Below, piece by piece: positions 41,314 to 50,323 of a DNA stretch of 64,000 bases. The stretch spans positions 310,001-374,000 of the forward strand of contig NZ_JASAMB010000003.1 in the NCBI RefSeq assembly GCF_029948125.1. The letters run 5' to 3'. Below the pieces are notes generated by a model. The model made no database searches and was not told the DNA's origin. It was given only the letters and a program-made list of their open reading frames with translations. A program made the translations under genes and the position numbers. The DNA comes from Catellatospora sp. KI3 (GTDB lineage Bacteria; Actinomycetota; Actinomycetes; Mycobacteriales; Micromonosporaceae). Position 1 is the stretch's first letter. Each line of letters begins with the position of its first letter.

Positions 41314-41925
41314 ATGAAGTCGAAGAAGACGTTCGTCGCACTCCTCACCGCCGGTGTGGCCGTACTGGCCCTGTCCGCCTGCGGGGGATCAACCACTGCC
41401 GAGACCTCGACGTCCGCATCCGCCTCCAAAGGCATGTCGGCCGCTCCGGCGGGCGAGTTCGGACCCGGCTGCGCCGCCGTACCCACCGACCCGTCCAACG
41501 CCGGCAGCTTCGAGGCGATGGCCAAGGTCCCCGTCGCCACCGCGGCCTCGGGCAACCCGCTGCTGTCGACGCTGGTCACCGCCGTGAAGAAGGCCAACCT
41601 GGTCGACACCCTCAACGGCGCGCCGGCGGTGACGGTCTTCGCGCCCACCAACGACGCCTTCGCGAAGATCCCGAAGGCCGACCTGGACAAGGTCCTGGCC
41701 GACAACGCCACCCTCACCAAGATCCTCACCTACCACGTGGTCGCCGGGAAGATCGCGCCCGACCAGCTCGCCGGCGTCCACAAGACCCTGCAGGGCGGCG
41801 ACATCACCGTGGCGGGCTCCGGCACCGACTTCACCGTCGACGGCAACGCCAAGGTGGTCTGCGGCAACGTCCAGACCGCCAACGCGACGGTCTACATCAT
41901 CGACTCCGTGCTCATGCCGAAGTGA
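41314..41925 (+). CDS. Fasciclin-domain lipoprotein (MPT83/MPT70-like)
   Basis: A 203-residue exported lipoprotein with lipobox LSAC (Cys23) and a Ser/Thr/Ala-rich linker. One fasciclin (FAS1) domain occupies about 65-203: NPLLSTLVTAVKKANLVDTLN, VTVFAPTNDAFAKIP, LTKILTYHVVAGKI and the closing TVYIIDSVLMPK. FAS1 domains mediate adhesion or bind ligands. Mycobacterial homologues MPT70/MPT83 are the main SigK targets, and a SigK-like promoter precedes this gene. Confidence 0.93.
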   Translation: MKSKKTFVALLTAGVAVLALSACGGSTTAETSTSASASKGMSAAPAGEFGPGCAAVPTDPSNAGSFEAMAKVPVATAASGNPLLSTLVTAVKKANLVDTLNGAPAVTVFAPTNDAFAKIPKADLDKVLADNATLTKILTYHVVAGKIAPDQLAGVHKTLQGGDITVAGSGTDFTVDGNAKVVCGNVQTANATVYIIDSVLMPK

Positions 41926-41939
41926 CCTCCACCCGTCCC

Positions 41940-41969
41940 GGGCCCGCCGGCACCATCCCCGGCGGGCCC
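41940..41969 (+). terminator. Stem-loop between fasciclin and oxidoreductase genes
   Basis: GGGCCCGCCGG (41940-41950) pairs with CCGGCGGGCCC (41959-41969). Only 18 bp before the next start, so it may be an attenuator. Confidence 0.6.
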
Positions 41970-41987
41970 GCCCTCGGAAGGGCCGCC

Positions 41988-43499
41988 ATGCGCATCCTCA
42001 ACCCTGGCACCACCAGGTCCGCCGCCGCCGGTGTGCTCGCCGCCGCGGCGGGGTCGGCGGCCGCGGAACTGTGCGCGGCACTGCTGCGGCCCGAATCGTC
42101 GCCGCTGATCGGCATCGGCTCCACCGTCATCGACGCGACCCCCACCCCTGCCAAGGAGTATGCGGTCCGCACCTTCGGCGCCTACGACAAGCCGCTGCTG
42201 CTGATCGCGATGGCGGCGGTGCTGGTGCTGCTCGCCGGTGGGCTCGGGATGGTGGCGCGCCGACGGCCGCGGTCGGCGCAGGCGGCAGCGGCGGCACTGG
42301 GTGTGCTCGCCGCCGCCGCGGTCGTCTCCCGCCCGGCGGCCGCACCGCTCGACGCGGTGCCGTCGCTGCTCGCCGGAGCGGTCGCCGCCGTGGTCCTCGG
42401 CTTGCTGACCGGTCCGCTCGGCGCGCCCGGACCCGCCGCGGCCACCGTACCGGCCGACCGCCGCCGCTTCCTGCTGGCCGCCGGCGCGGTAGCGGGCTCG
42501 TCGCTGGCCGTCGGCGGGGTCGCCGCCACCATCCGCGTCCTGACCTCCGGCTCGGCTGAACGCGCGCGGGAGGCGATCACACTTCCGCCGCCCGTGCAGC
42601 CGGCCGGACCGCGCAACACCACACCCGGCTTCTACACCCCGGTCACCGACTTCTACCGCGTCGACACCGCCCTGACCCTGCCCCGTGTCGACGTCCGGCA
42701 GTGGCGGCTGCGCATCCACGGCATGGTCGACCGGCCGCTCACCCTCGACTTCGAGCAGCTGCTCGCCCGAGGGCTCATCGAGCGCGACATCACTCTGAAC
42801 TGCGTCTCCAACGAGGTCGGCGGCCCCTACATCGGCACCACCCGCTGGCTCGGCGTACCGCTGGCGCCGCTGCTGCGCCAGGCGGGCGTCGGACCCGGCG
42901 CCGACCAGGTCGTGGCGCGCTCGGCCGACGGCATGACCCTGGGCACTCCCGTGGAGACGGTGCTGGACGGCCGCGACGCGATGCTGGCCGTCGGGATGGA
43001 CGGCCGACCGCTGCCGCCCGAGCACGGCTTTCCGGTCCGGATGCTGACCCCCGGCGTCTACGGCTACGCCGGCTCCTGCAAATGGATCACCGAGCTCGAA
43101 CTGGCCCGCTTCGCCGACTTCGACCCGTACTGGGTGCGCCGGGGCTGGGCCCGTCACGCACCGGTCAGGACAGCCTCACGCATCGACCGCCCGGCGCCGT
43201 TCGCCGAGGTCGCCGCCGGGACGGTCGCCGTCGCCGGGGTGGCGTGGGCCCAGGGGCGCGGCATCCGCGCCGTGGAACTCCAGGTCGATGACGGACCCTG
43301 GCAGCAGGTCGAACTGCTGCCAGGCGGGGGCGCCGACACCTGGGTCCAGTGGCGCTACCGCTGGCAGGCCGCTCCGGGCGGTCACCGCCTGCGCGTCCGC
43401 GCCACCGACGGCACCGGGCGGACCCAGCCCGAACGGCGCGCCACCCCGTTCCCCGACGGCGCCACCGGCTGGCACACCCTGGCCGTCACCGCCACCTGA
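41988..43499 (+). CDS. Membrane molybdopterin-dependent oxidoreductase (sulfite oxidase family)
   Basis: A 503-residue protein from ATG 41988 (GGAAGGG upstream). The N-terminal 170 residues hold four or five membrane helices, then a Tat-like RRRFLLAAGAVAG helix. The extracytoplasmic part is a sulfite-oxidase-type Moco domain (about 215-410) with FYRVDTALTLPRVDVRQWRLRIHG, the Mo-ligand Cys in DITLNCVSNEVGG, and GYAGSCKWITELEL. A C-terminal Mo-co dimerisation domain (about 420-503) follows. Its substrate is unknown; MsrP-like repair of oxidised Met is one precedent for related proteins. Its position behind sigK-rskA-fasciclin is a recurrent arrangement as I recall, so it may protect exported proteins. 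Confidence 0.85.
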   Translation: MRILNPGTTRSAAAGVLAAAAGSAAAELCAALLRPESSPLIGIGSTVIDATPTPAKEYAVRTFGAYDKPLLLIAMAAVLVLLAGGLGMVARRRPRSAQAAAAALGVLAAAAVVSRPAAAPLDAVPSLLAGAVAAVVLGLLTGPLGAPGPAAATVPADRRRFLLAAGAVAGSSLAVGGVAATIRVLTSGSAERAREAITLPPPVQPAGPRNTTPGFYTPVTDFYRVDTALTLPRVDVRQWRLRIHGMVDRPLTLDFEQLLARGLIERDITLNCVSNEVGGPYIGTTRWLGVPLAPLLRQAGVGPGADQVVARSADGMTLGTPVETVLDGRDAMLAVGMDGRPLPPEHGFPVRMLTPGVYGYAGSCKWITELELARFADFDPYWVRRGWARHAPVRTASRIDRPAPFAEVAAGTVAVAGVAWAQGRGIRAVELQVDDGPWQQVELLPGGGADTWVQWRYRWQAAPGGHRLRVRATDGTGRTQPERRATPFPDGATGWHTLAVTAT

Positions 43500-43562
43500 C
43501 CCTAGGCCATGGCAGCGCACGCCGCGCTGACCGCTCTCGAAACCTGATGTATATCTTTCCAT

Positions 43563-44294
43563 ATGCGAATCAACTTGATCCGGATCACGATCACCGGACT
43601 CGTCGCCGGGCTGCTGTCCGCCGCCGCCACCCCTGCCGCGGCCGACCCGGCACCCCGGACCACCAACGGCCCCTGCCAGTATGCCGAGACCCCCGACGAC
43701 CCGCCGGCGCGGCCGGTCGGCCTGCCCTTCGATCCGCGGCACCAGCAGACCTGGAACACCCACGTCGTGCTCAGCACCAGCCACGGGAAGATCACGATCA
43801 CGCTGGACGCCGCCAAGGCGCCCTGCACCGTGCAGAGCTTCGAGCACCTGATCCTGCACCGGTTCTACCACGGCACCAACTGCCACCGGCTGACCGCGTA
43901 CCCGACGCTGAAGGTCCTGCAGTGCGGCGACCCGTCCGGCACCGGCAGCGGCGGCCCCGGCTACCAGTACAAGGACGAGCTGCCCACCGACCTGCCGCCC
44001 GTACCGGACCGGCCCGGCCGCGTCTACTACCCGCGCGGCACCCTGGCCATGGCCAACGCCGGACCGGACACCAACGGCAGCCAGTTCTTCCTCGTCTACG
44101 CCGACTCGATCCTGCGGCCCGACTACACCGTCTTCGGCACCGTCGACGAGGCCGGGATGGCCGCCCTGGACGCGATCGCCGCCGGTGGCATCCAGCCGAC
44201 CCCCGAAGACCCCGCGCCGGTGGACGGTGCACCCGCGCTGACCGCCGACATCCAGCGGGCCTGCGTACACCTGTTCCCGCTGCCTTTCTGCTGA
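43563..44294 (+). CDS. Secreted cyclophilin-type peptidyl-prolyl isomerase
   Basis: A 243-residue exported protein. TATATC (43550-43555) lies seven bases before ATG 43563 and no ribosome site is visible, suggesting a leaderless mRNA. The signal peptide (about 1-28) ends AAAD. The cyclophilin barrel (about 62-225) shows VVLSTSHGKITITLDAAKAPCTVQSFEHLI, FYHGTNCHRLT, GTLAMANAGPDTNGSQFFLVY and YTVFGTV. The catalytic Arg of FHR is present (NCHR). Bacterial cyclophilins help fold exported proteins. Four or five Cys may form disulphides. Confidence 0.9.
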   Translation: MRINLIRITITGLVAGLLSAAATPAAADPAPRTTNGPCQYAETPDDPPARPVGLPFDPRHQQTWNTHVVLSTSHGKITITLDAAKAPCTVQSFEHLILHRFYHGTNCHRLTAYPTLKVLQCGDPSGTGSGGPGYQYKDELPTDLPPVPDRPGRVYYPRGTLAMANAGPDTNGSQFFLVYADSILRPDYTVFGTVDEAGMAALDAIAAGGIQPTPEDPAPVDGAPALTADIQRACVHLFPLPFC

Positions 44295-44312
44295 CCGGAC
44301 CCGGCACCTCCG

Positions 44313-44344
44313 CCGCCGGACTCGCGATTCGTCGAGTCCGGCGG
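44313..44344. terminator. Stem-loop terminator
   Basis: A 12-bp stem CCGCCGGACTCG / CGAGTCCGGCGG (44313-44324 with 44333-44344), 18 bp after the cyclophilin stop; it could also serve the minus-strand remnant. Confidence 0.7.
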
Positions 44345-44384
44345 GGCGGAGGAGCCGGGATCGTGGTGCCGAACCGGGTCGACG

Positions 44385-44582
44385 TCAGTGGACGTGGTAG
44401 CCGTCCCGCTCGGCGGCCCGGTCGTCGAACGCCGCGAACTCCTCCACCCGCTCCCGCACCTCGCCGCTGCCGGGGGCGTCGTCGAGGAGGCTCAGCACGT
44501 CGCCGACGACCCCGAGCCGGACTTGGTACGCGGGAAGACGGCCGCGATATGGTGGCGCGTGGACATGCGCACCCCAGCCGGT
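44385..44582 (-). pseudogene. 3' remnant of an unidentified gene
   Basis: An open minus-strand frame of 65 codons without an ATG, ending at TGA 44387-44385. Its last 50 codons are almost entirely G/C at the third position, as real genes here are. The product reads LPAYQVRLGVVGDVLSLLDD, then VEEFAAFDDRAAERDG near the end. A start is lacking, and the promoter and start of the GNAT gene occupy its 5' side, so it looks like a decayed or truncated gene. I do not recognise the family. Confidence 0.4.
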
Positions 44583-45074
44583 TCAGTCGACGCAGCCCGT
44601 GGGATGCCGCGGGACATCCAGGTTCGGCGGATTCAGCCCGGTGCTGAGGCCGAGTTCGTCACGGGGCTGGAGTGGCTCTTCGCGCCGCCCGGCGGCCGCC
44701 CCGCCGACTGGGACCGCGACCGCGCCGTCGAGCGCACCGCGCAGGTCCTGGCCAAGGACGACGCCGCGTTGTTCGAAGCCCGCTCGCGCCAGGACGAGCT
44801 CGTCGGCGTGGCCAGCGTCTACCTGGACATCATGTCGGTGCGCTTCGGCCGCCGGGCCTCGATCGAGGACCTCGCCGTCCACCCCGGACGGCGTTCCCGG
44901 GGCGTCGGCGCCGCCCTCCTGGCCACCGCCAGGTCCTGGGCGTACGAACACGGCGCCGACTACGTGTTCCTGGAGTCCGGCAACGCCCGGACCGAGGCGC
45001 ACCGCTTCTACCTCCGCGAAGGTGCGATCCAGGCGGCTGCGTCGTTCAGATGGTCCAGGAGCGCCTCCGACTGA
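44559..45074 (+). CDS. GNAT-family N-acetyltransferase
   Basis: A 171-residue protein. GTG 44559 follows a -10 TATGGT (44548-44553) by five bases, a leaderless start; ATG 44565 is the alternative. The GNAT core is plain: strand DELVGVASVYLDIM, IEDLAVHPGRRSRGVGAALLATARSWAYEHG (motif A, acetyl-CoA pyrophosphate loop R/Q-x-x-G-x-G/A as RRSRGVGAA), and YVFLESGNARTEAHRFYLREGA (motif B). It acetylates an amine on an unknown small molecule or protein. Confidence 0.88.
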   Translation: MDMRTPAGSVDAARGMPRDIQVRRIQPGAEAEFVTGLEWLFAPPGGRPADWDRDRAVERTAQVLAKDDAALFEARSRQDELVGVASVYLDIMSVRFGRRASIEDLAVHPGRRSRGVGAALLATARSWAYEHGADYVFLESGNARTEAHRFYLREGAIQAAASFRWSRSASD

Positions 45075-45161
45075 ACGAAAGCGCAGGGCGAACCCGGACT
45101 TCCGGGTCATAATGGCGGAGGAAGAGACACAGACGCGACAGGCATACCGCCGGAGGCTGGC

Positions 45162-45914
45162 GTGACGTCTTCTGCGGTGTTCCTCGGCCATTCGACGGTC
45201 CTGCTGGCCCTCGGGGGCGTCAGAGTGCTCACCGATCCGGTGCTGCGGTCGCGCCTGCTGTTCCTGCGCCGGACCGCCGCCGCGGTCGCACCCGACCACT
45301 ACGCCGCGGTCGACGCCGTCGTACTGTCCCACCTGCACCACGACCACTGCGACCTGCCGTCGCTGGCGCTGCTCGGCCGCGACGTCCAGTTGATCGCCCC
45401 GGAGGGGGCCGAGGACTTCCTCCGGCGGCGCGGCTTCGCGCGCGTCGTCACCCTGCGGGCGGGGAGGTCCCACACGGTGGGGCAGGTGACCGTGACCGCG
45501 ACCCCCGCGCTGCACGACGGGCGGCGGGAGCCGTTCGGCCCCCGGGCCGCCGCCGTGGGGTACCTGATCGAATCCGGACAGGCCGCCGTCTACTTCGCCG
45601 GTGACACCGACCTGTTCGGCGCGATGGCAGACCTGTGCCCGGAACTCGATCTCGCCCTGCTGCCGGTGTGGGGGTGGGGGCCGAACCTCGGACCGGGGCA
45701 TCTGGACCCGGAGCGGGCCGCCGCGGCGGTCGCGCTGCTGCGCCCCCGCTTCACGGTGCCCGTGCACTGGGGCACGCTGTTCCCGTACGGGCTGAAGCCG
45801 TTCTTCGGCGGCAGGCTGCGCACCCCGCCCCGCGCCTTCGCCGACGCCGTCGCCGCCCGGGGGACACCCACCGAGGTGCGGCTGCTCGCGCCGGGCCGCG
45901 GGATGACCTGGTGA
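45162..45914 (+). CDS. Metallo-beta-lactamase-fold hydrolase (UlaG-like)
   Basis: A 250-residue cytosolic enzyme from GTG 45162, with GGAGG five bases upstream. A -10-like CATAAT lies at 45108-45113. The MBL fold shows FLGHSTVLLALGGVRVLTDP, the metal motif SHLHHDHCDLPS (HxHxDH), FAGDTDLF with a metal Asp, and VPVHWGTLFPYGLKP with the last His. The family includes ascorbate-6-phosphate lactonases and phospholipase-D-like NAPE hydrolases; the substrate is unknown. The stop overlaps the GTG of the next gene, so the two form one operon. Confidence 0.9.
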   Translation: MTSSAVFLGHSTVLLALGGVRVLTDPVLRSRLLFLRRTAAAVAPDHYAAVDAVVLSHLHHDHCDLPSLALLGRDVQLIAPEGAEDFLRRRGFARVVTLRAGRSHTVGQVTVTATPALHDGRREPFGPRAAAVGYLIESGQAAVYFAGDTDLFGAMADLCPELDLALLPVWGWGPNLGPGHLDPERAAAAVALLRPRFTVPVHWGTLFPYGLKPFFGGRLRTPPRAFADAVAARGTPTEVRLLAPGRGMTW

Positions 45915-47937
45915 GCGCCGTCCGCCGGACGCTCGGGGCCGGCCGGTTGGGGCTGGCGATCCCGGTACTGCTGCTCGACTGGGCGGCGCTGGGTATCGCC
46001 ATCGCCGTCACACCCGGGCTGACCGCCGCCACCGGCTGGGACGTGCTGCTGGCCGCGGTGCTGCTCGCGGCCGCCGCGGCGCTGCTGCGGCCGGTGCTGG
46101 CCTCGCTGGCCGCCCGGCTCGGCTGGGGCGGCGTCGTCGCGGGTTGGCTGCTGACCCAGGCGGTGCTCGTCTACCTGGCGCTGTCGCTGGCCCCGCACAT
46201 ACAGGTGGACGGGTTCTGGCCGGCGTTCTGGGCATCGTGGATCTACTCCGCGATCGTCAGCGCCGGTCTGTGGGTCGTGACCGCGGGCGACGACCGGGTG
46301 GTGCTGGCGCACCTGCTGCGCAACGCCAGGAAGACCCGCGCCCCCGCCACCGCGGCACCCGCCGTCGTGGTGATCCAGATCGACGGGCTGTCGGCGCCGC
46401 TGGCCCGCTGGGCGGTCCAGGCCGGGAACCTGCCCACGCTGACCCGGTGGATCCGGTCGGGCAGCCACCGGCTGGTCGAGTGGCACGCGCAGCTGCCGGC
46501 GACCACCCCGGCCAGCCAGGCCGGCCTGCTGCACGGCGCCAGCGGGCACGTGCCCGCGTTCCGGTGGCTGGAGAAGGAGACCGGCCGGCTCGTCGTCACC
46601 AACCACCCCAAGGACGCCGAGTACGTGGAGCAGGGGTTCTCCGACGGGCGAGGGCTGCTCGCCGACGGCGGGGTGAGTCTCAGCAACGTCTTCTCCGGTG
46701 ACGCGCCCGTCAGCATGCTGACCATGAGCACCGCGGCGCGCAGGGGCGCCCGACGGGGTCCGAGCAGGCAGATCGGCAGCTACCTGATCGATCCGTTCGG
46801 GCTCACCCGCTCACTGGTGCTGACCGCCGCCGAGATGGTCAAGGAACTGTTCCAGGCCCGGCGCCAGCGCGTGCGCGGCATCGAACCCCGCGTCCACCGC
46901 GACTTCTCCTATGTGCTGCTGCGCGGCGTCACCAACGTGCTGCTGCGCGATCTCAACCTCAACCTGGTGGCCGAGCACATGATGCGCGGCGCGCCGGTGA
47001 TCTACTGCGACTTCGTCGACTACGACGAGATCGCCCATCACGCCGGACCCACCCGGCCCGAGTCCCTGGCGGCCCTCGACGGGATCGACTGGGTGCTGGG
47101 CACCCTGGAGCAGCTCGCCGCCGAAGCTCCGCGCCCGTACCACCTGGTGGTCGTCTCCGATCACGGGCAGAGCCAGGGCGCGACGTTCCTGCAGCGGTAC
47201 GGGACGACCCTGGAGCGCTGGTCGGCAGCCTGATCTCCGAGGGGTCCGCCAGGGTCGCCACGGAACCGGAGAACGAGCAGTGGGGCAGGGTCCGTACGCT
47301 GCTGACCGAGCTCAGCGGCGAGCAGAAGATGATCGGCAAGCTGTCCGACACCGTGCTGGAGGGACAGGAGCCGTCCCCGCCCGCGGTCGCCCGGGGCGTG
47401 GCGTCGGTCGTCGTCGCCTCGGGCAACCTCGGCATGGTCTACCTGGCGCGCGAAGCCGGTCGGCTGAGCATGGAGGACATCGAGTCGAGGCATCCGAACC
47501 TGCTGGCGGGTCTGGTCAGCCACCCGGGGATCGGGTTCGTGATGGTCCGTTCCCGGTCGCTCGGTGCGCTGGTGCTGGGGCGCGGGGGCGTGCGCCACCT
47601 CGCCGACGGGCGGGTGGCCGGCTCCGATCCGCTCGCCGCGTTCGGCCCGTACGCCGCGGCCGACCTCGCCCGCCACGACATGTTGCCGCACGTCGGCGAC
47701 GTCGTCGTGAACAGTCTCCTGGACTCCTCGACGGAGGAGGTGGCGGCGTTCGAGGAGCTCGTCGGCTGCCACGGCGGGATGGGCGGCTGGCAGACCCGGC
47801 CGGTGCTGATCCATCCCGCCGGCTGGTCGGCACCGACGGCCCTGGTCGGTGCCGACGCCGTACATCGGCAGCTGGTGTGCTGGCTCGAGGACCTCGGTCA
47901 GCGGACGCTGCTGCGGCCGCCGGGGCGGACCAGGTAG
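45911..47937 (+). pseudogene. Membrane alkaline-phosphatase/phosphodiesterase-family gene broken by a frameshift
   Basis: The first part, from GTG 45911 (GTGA overlap with the MBL gene), has four membrane helices (about 10-125). It then has a type I phosphodiesterase domain: VVVIQIDGLSAPLARWA, LPATTPASQAGLLHG, CDFVDYDEIAHHAGP, HLVVVSDHGQSQGATFLQRYG. It stops at 47233 after 440 residues. The remaining domain continues at once in another frame (LVGSLISEGSARV..., then GMVYLAREAGRLSMEDIE, GIGFVMVRSRSLGALVLGRGGVRHL and HGGMGGWQTRPVLIHPAGW) to 47937. One missing base near 47215-47219 (GAGCGCTGG, expected GAGCGxCTGG) restores a product of about 675 residues, the usual family length. It is either a real mutation or a sequencing error. 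Confidence 0.82.
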
Positions 47938-48764
47938 CCGAACGCGGCGGCGGTGAAGAACATGATGATGCTGTACACGGCGGCGGGCACCGCGATCTGC
48001 GCGCTGCCCAGCAGGGTGGTGGCGATGACGATGGCCAGGGTGCCGTTGTGGATGCCGATCTCCATGGCGGTGGCCACCGAGTCGGCGGGCCCGACTCTCA
48101 GCAGCCTGGGCGCCGCGTAGCCGACCAGCAGGCTCAGTACGTTGAACAGCAGCGCGACCACCCCGGCGGCCTTGAAGTAGTCCGCCACGCTGTCCCACTC
48201 CTTGACGAGCGTGCCGGCGATGACCAGCACCAGCACCGCCACCGACAGGATGCGGACCGGCTTGGCCATCCGCTCGGCGAAGCCCAGCGAGCGGTGCCGC
48301 ACGAACATGCCCAGCGCCACCGGCACCAGCACGATCGCGAACACCTGCAGCACCTTGTCGAACTGCAGGCCGACCTGGTCGGTGCCGGACATGAACTCGT
48401 CCAGGGCGAAGTTGACGACCAGCGGCAGCGTGAACACCGCGAGCACCGAGTTGACCGCGGTCAGGGTGACGTTGAGGGCCACGTTGCCGCCGAACAGGTG
48501 GCTGTAGAGGTTGGCGGTGGTGCCGCCGGGCGAGGCGGCCAGCAGCATCATGCCCACCGCCAGCGCGGGCGGCAGGTCGAACAGCAGCACCAGCCCGTAG
48601 CAGGCCACCGGGAGCAGGAGCACCTGGCAGACCAGTGCGACGAGGACCGCGCGGGGGTAGGCGGCGATGCGTCCGAAGTCGGCGATGGTGAGTCCGAGGC
48701 CCAGGCCCAGCATCACGATGCCGAGGGCGACGGGCAGGAACACCTGGGTCAGTACGGAATCCAT
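47898..48764 (-). CDS. Bile acid:Na+ symporter (BASS) family transporter
   Basis: A 288-residue integral membrane protein with nine or ten helices. Family signatures are GIVMLGLGLGLTIADFGRI near the start, LLAASPGGTTANLYSHLFGGNVALNVTLTAVNSVLAV (the crossover helix and Na+ site), and ATAMEIGIHNGTLAIVIATTLLG (second crossover). BASS proteins take up organic anions such as bile acids, pyruvate or pantoate with Na+; the substrate here is unknown. Its 3' end overlaps the convergent frameshifted gene by 40 bp. Confidence 0.92.
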   Translation of the reverse strand: MDSVLTQVFLPVALGIVMLGLGLGLTIADFGRIAAYPRAVLVALVCQVLLLPVACYGLVLLFDLPPALAVGMMLLAASPGGTTANLYSHLFGGNVALNVTLTAVNSVLAVFTLPLVVNFALDEFMSGTDQVGLQFDKVLQVFAIVLVPVALGMFVRHRSLGFAERMAKPVRILSVAVLVLVIAGTLVKEWDSVADYFKAAGVVALLFNVLSLLVGYAAPRLLRVGPADSVATAMEIGIHNGTLAIVIATTLLGSAQIAVPAAVYSIIMFFTAAAFGYLVRPGGRSSVR

Positions 48765-48986
48765 AGCCGAGGATTGTTCACTCTTGTGGCGCCCGTCACA
48801 TCGACCGTACAGCCGGTGGACCCGGCGCCGCCGCTCGGCTACGCGACCCGCCGTCAGTGCCTGGACCTCGCCGTGCCATGGGCGCGGCCAGGCCGCCTAG
48901 CGGACGCATAGCCGATGGCAAGCCTGCTTGCGCAGCCTGGTGAAGGTCCGGGTGCTCGGCCCGGGTCGTTACGTAAGGGAGCTTCG

Positions 48987-49943
48987 ATGAGAGGCAGAAT
49001 CCGCGCGGCGCTGCTCGCCGCGACGGTGCTCGGCGTGGTCCTCGCTTCAGCCGGCACGGCGCAGGCCGGCCAGGAGTCGCAACCGACATGGCGCGACGCG
49101 CGGGCCGCCGCTGCGGCGTCCGGCGGGATCAGCGCGGCCGCGAAGGGCGGGATCGGCATCGCCGCGACCTGGTACACCGGTACCGTCGCGCCCGGCGGCA
49201 CCCAGGGCTGGACGTGGCAGAACGCGCCGGCGGACGCCGCCTACGCGGTCGGCTACAACCCCTCCGGCGCCACCACCTCGGCCGCGTGCCAGTTCGAGAC
49301 GATCAGCAGCCAGTACGTCCAGCTGTGGGGCGGGCAGCGGCAGTTCCAGTTCACCCTCAAGAACGTCGGCACGATCTCCTGCGGTGCGACCGTCCAGCTC
49401 TCGGCGGTGACCAGCACGGTCCAGGCCAACACCGGCGGGGTCAGCCCCGGCGGCACCCAGACGCACCTGTGGAACATCCCCTGGCACACCAACTGGCTGG
49501 TCGCCCTCAACCCGACCGGCGCCACGAGTTCGGCGGCCTGCCAGTTCCGGGTGACCCGCACCTGGTACGTGCAGCCGGGCGCGGCGGGCGCGCTGCGCCA
49601 GTTCTGGGTCGAGGTCAAGAACGTCGGGACCGTCACCTGCCAGACCGACATCCGGCTCGGCTCCACCACGGTCAGCAACAGCTTCGCCGTCGGCTCCGTG
49701 GGCTCCGGGGTCACCTGGTCCACGATCTGGAACAACGCCAACCCCGTCACCTCGGTCTACGTGGTCGGCGTGTCCCCGCAGGGCAGCTACCCCATCCCGT
49801 GCCAGTTCGAGGTCACGCGCATGGTCTACCGCCAGTACATCGACGGCAGTGGAGTCTCGCAGCGCCAGATCCTCATGTCGTTCAAGAACGTCAGCGGCAC
49901 CACCTGCGGTGGGCTGGCCGAACTGCAGACCTTGGCAGCCTGA
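48987..49943 (+). CDS. Secreted three-repeat protein with paired cysteines, function unknown
   Basis: A 318-residue exported protein from ATG 48987 (AAGGGAG upstream). The signal peptide is about 1-27 (AQAG). After an Ala-rich linker come three repeats of about 85 residues. Each has (A/P)CQF.(V/T)...(Y)(V/R)Q, then F.(L/V/S)(K)NV(G/S)...C. The Cys pairs are 101/132, 185/218 and 272/307. No enzyme motif is seen; Trp-rich strands (TQGWTWQN, THLWNIPWHTNW, VTWSTIWNN) could bind sugars or surfaces. I do not recognise a named family. It is a different repeat from the secreted protein at 19422. Confidence 0.75.
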   Translation: MRGRIRAALLAATVLGVVLASAGTAQAGQESQPTWRDARAAAAASGGISAAAKGGIGIAATWYTGTVAPGGTQGWTWQNAPADAAYAVGYNPSGATTSAACQFETISSQYVQLWGGQRQFQFTLKNVGTISCGATVQLSAVTSTVQANTGGVSPGGTQTHLWNIPWHTNWLVALNPTGATSSAACQFRVTRTWYVQPGAAGALRQFWVEVKNVGTVTCQTDIRLGSTTVSNSFAVGSVGSGVTWSTIWNNANPVTSVYVVGVSPQGSYPIPCQFEVTRMVYRQYIDGSGVSQRQILMSFKNVSGTTCGGLAELQTLAA

Positions 49944-49952
49944 TCCGCTGCT

Positions 49953-50001
49953 GAACGCGGCCACCGCGCGACGATCGCCTCGTCGCGCGGTGGCCGCGTT
50001 C
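49953..50001 (+). terminator. Exceptionally long stem-loop terminator
   Basis: A perfect 22-bp stem (49953-49974 with 49980-50001) and five-base loop TCGCC, nine bases after the stop codon. The rest of the 380-bp gap to 50,323 holds only the GH2 promoter/operator below. Confidence 0.85.
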
Positions 50002-50093
50002 GCGTCGCGTATCCGCTGGTACGCCGTAGTCGCGGGGCCGGCCGCCGTCGGCGATGGACGGCAGAGCCGGGACCGATCATCGACGACTGGCCA

Positions 50094-50130
50094 TTGACGA
50101 GGTTCGGTCGGCCTCTATAACGTTATAGAG
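50094..50130 (+). promoter_or_regulatory. GH2 promoter overlapped by an 18-bp perfect palindrome
   Basis: TTGACG (50094-50099), a 16-bp spacer and TATAAC (50116-50121). CTCTATAACGTTATAGAG (50113-50130) is a perfect palindrome with central CG that covers the -10, so a bound LacI/GntR-type repressor would block RNA polymerase. Confidence 0.7.
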
Positions 50131-50323
50131 CGCCGCTCGCCGTGGACGTCCACGGCATGGGCGGCCTGCAGTGCCACCCGCACCGGTGCCCCCACCACCG
50201 TCACGGTCGGCGCAGCGGCGCGACGCCGCCATGCCGACCTCCGCGCTGTGCCCGTCGCACGTCGGCGGGCCCCGTGCCGTGCAGGGACCCCTGATCCGTT
50301 CCGTCCCTCTGCAAAGGAGCGCC

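Noticed and set aside
45112..45164. A 17-codon ORF ending on the MBL gene start
   Set aside because: Its ATG overlaps the likely -10 (CATAAT) and it has no ribosome site, so it is not translated.
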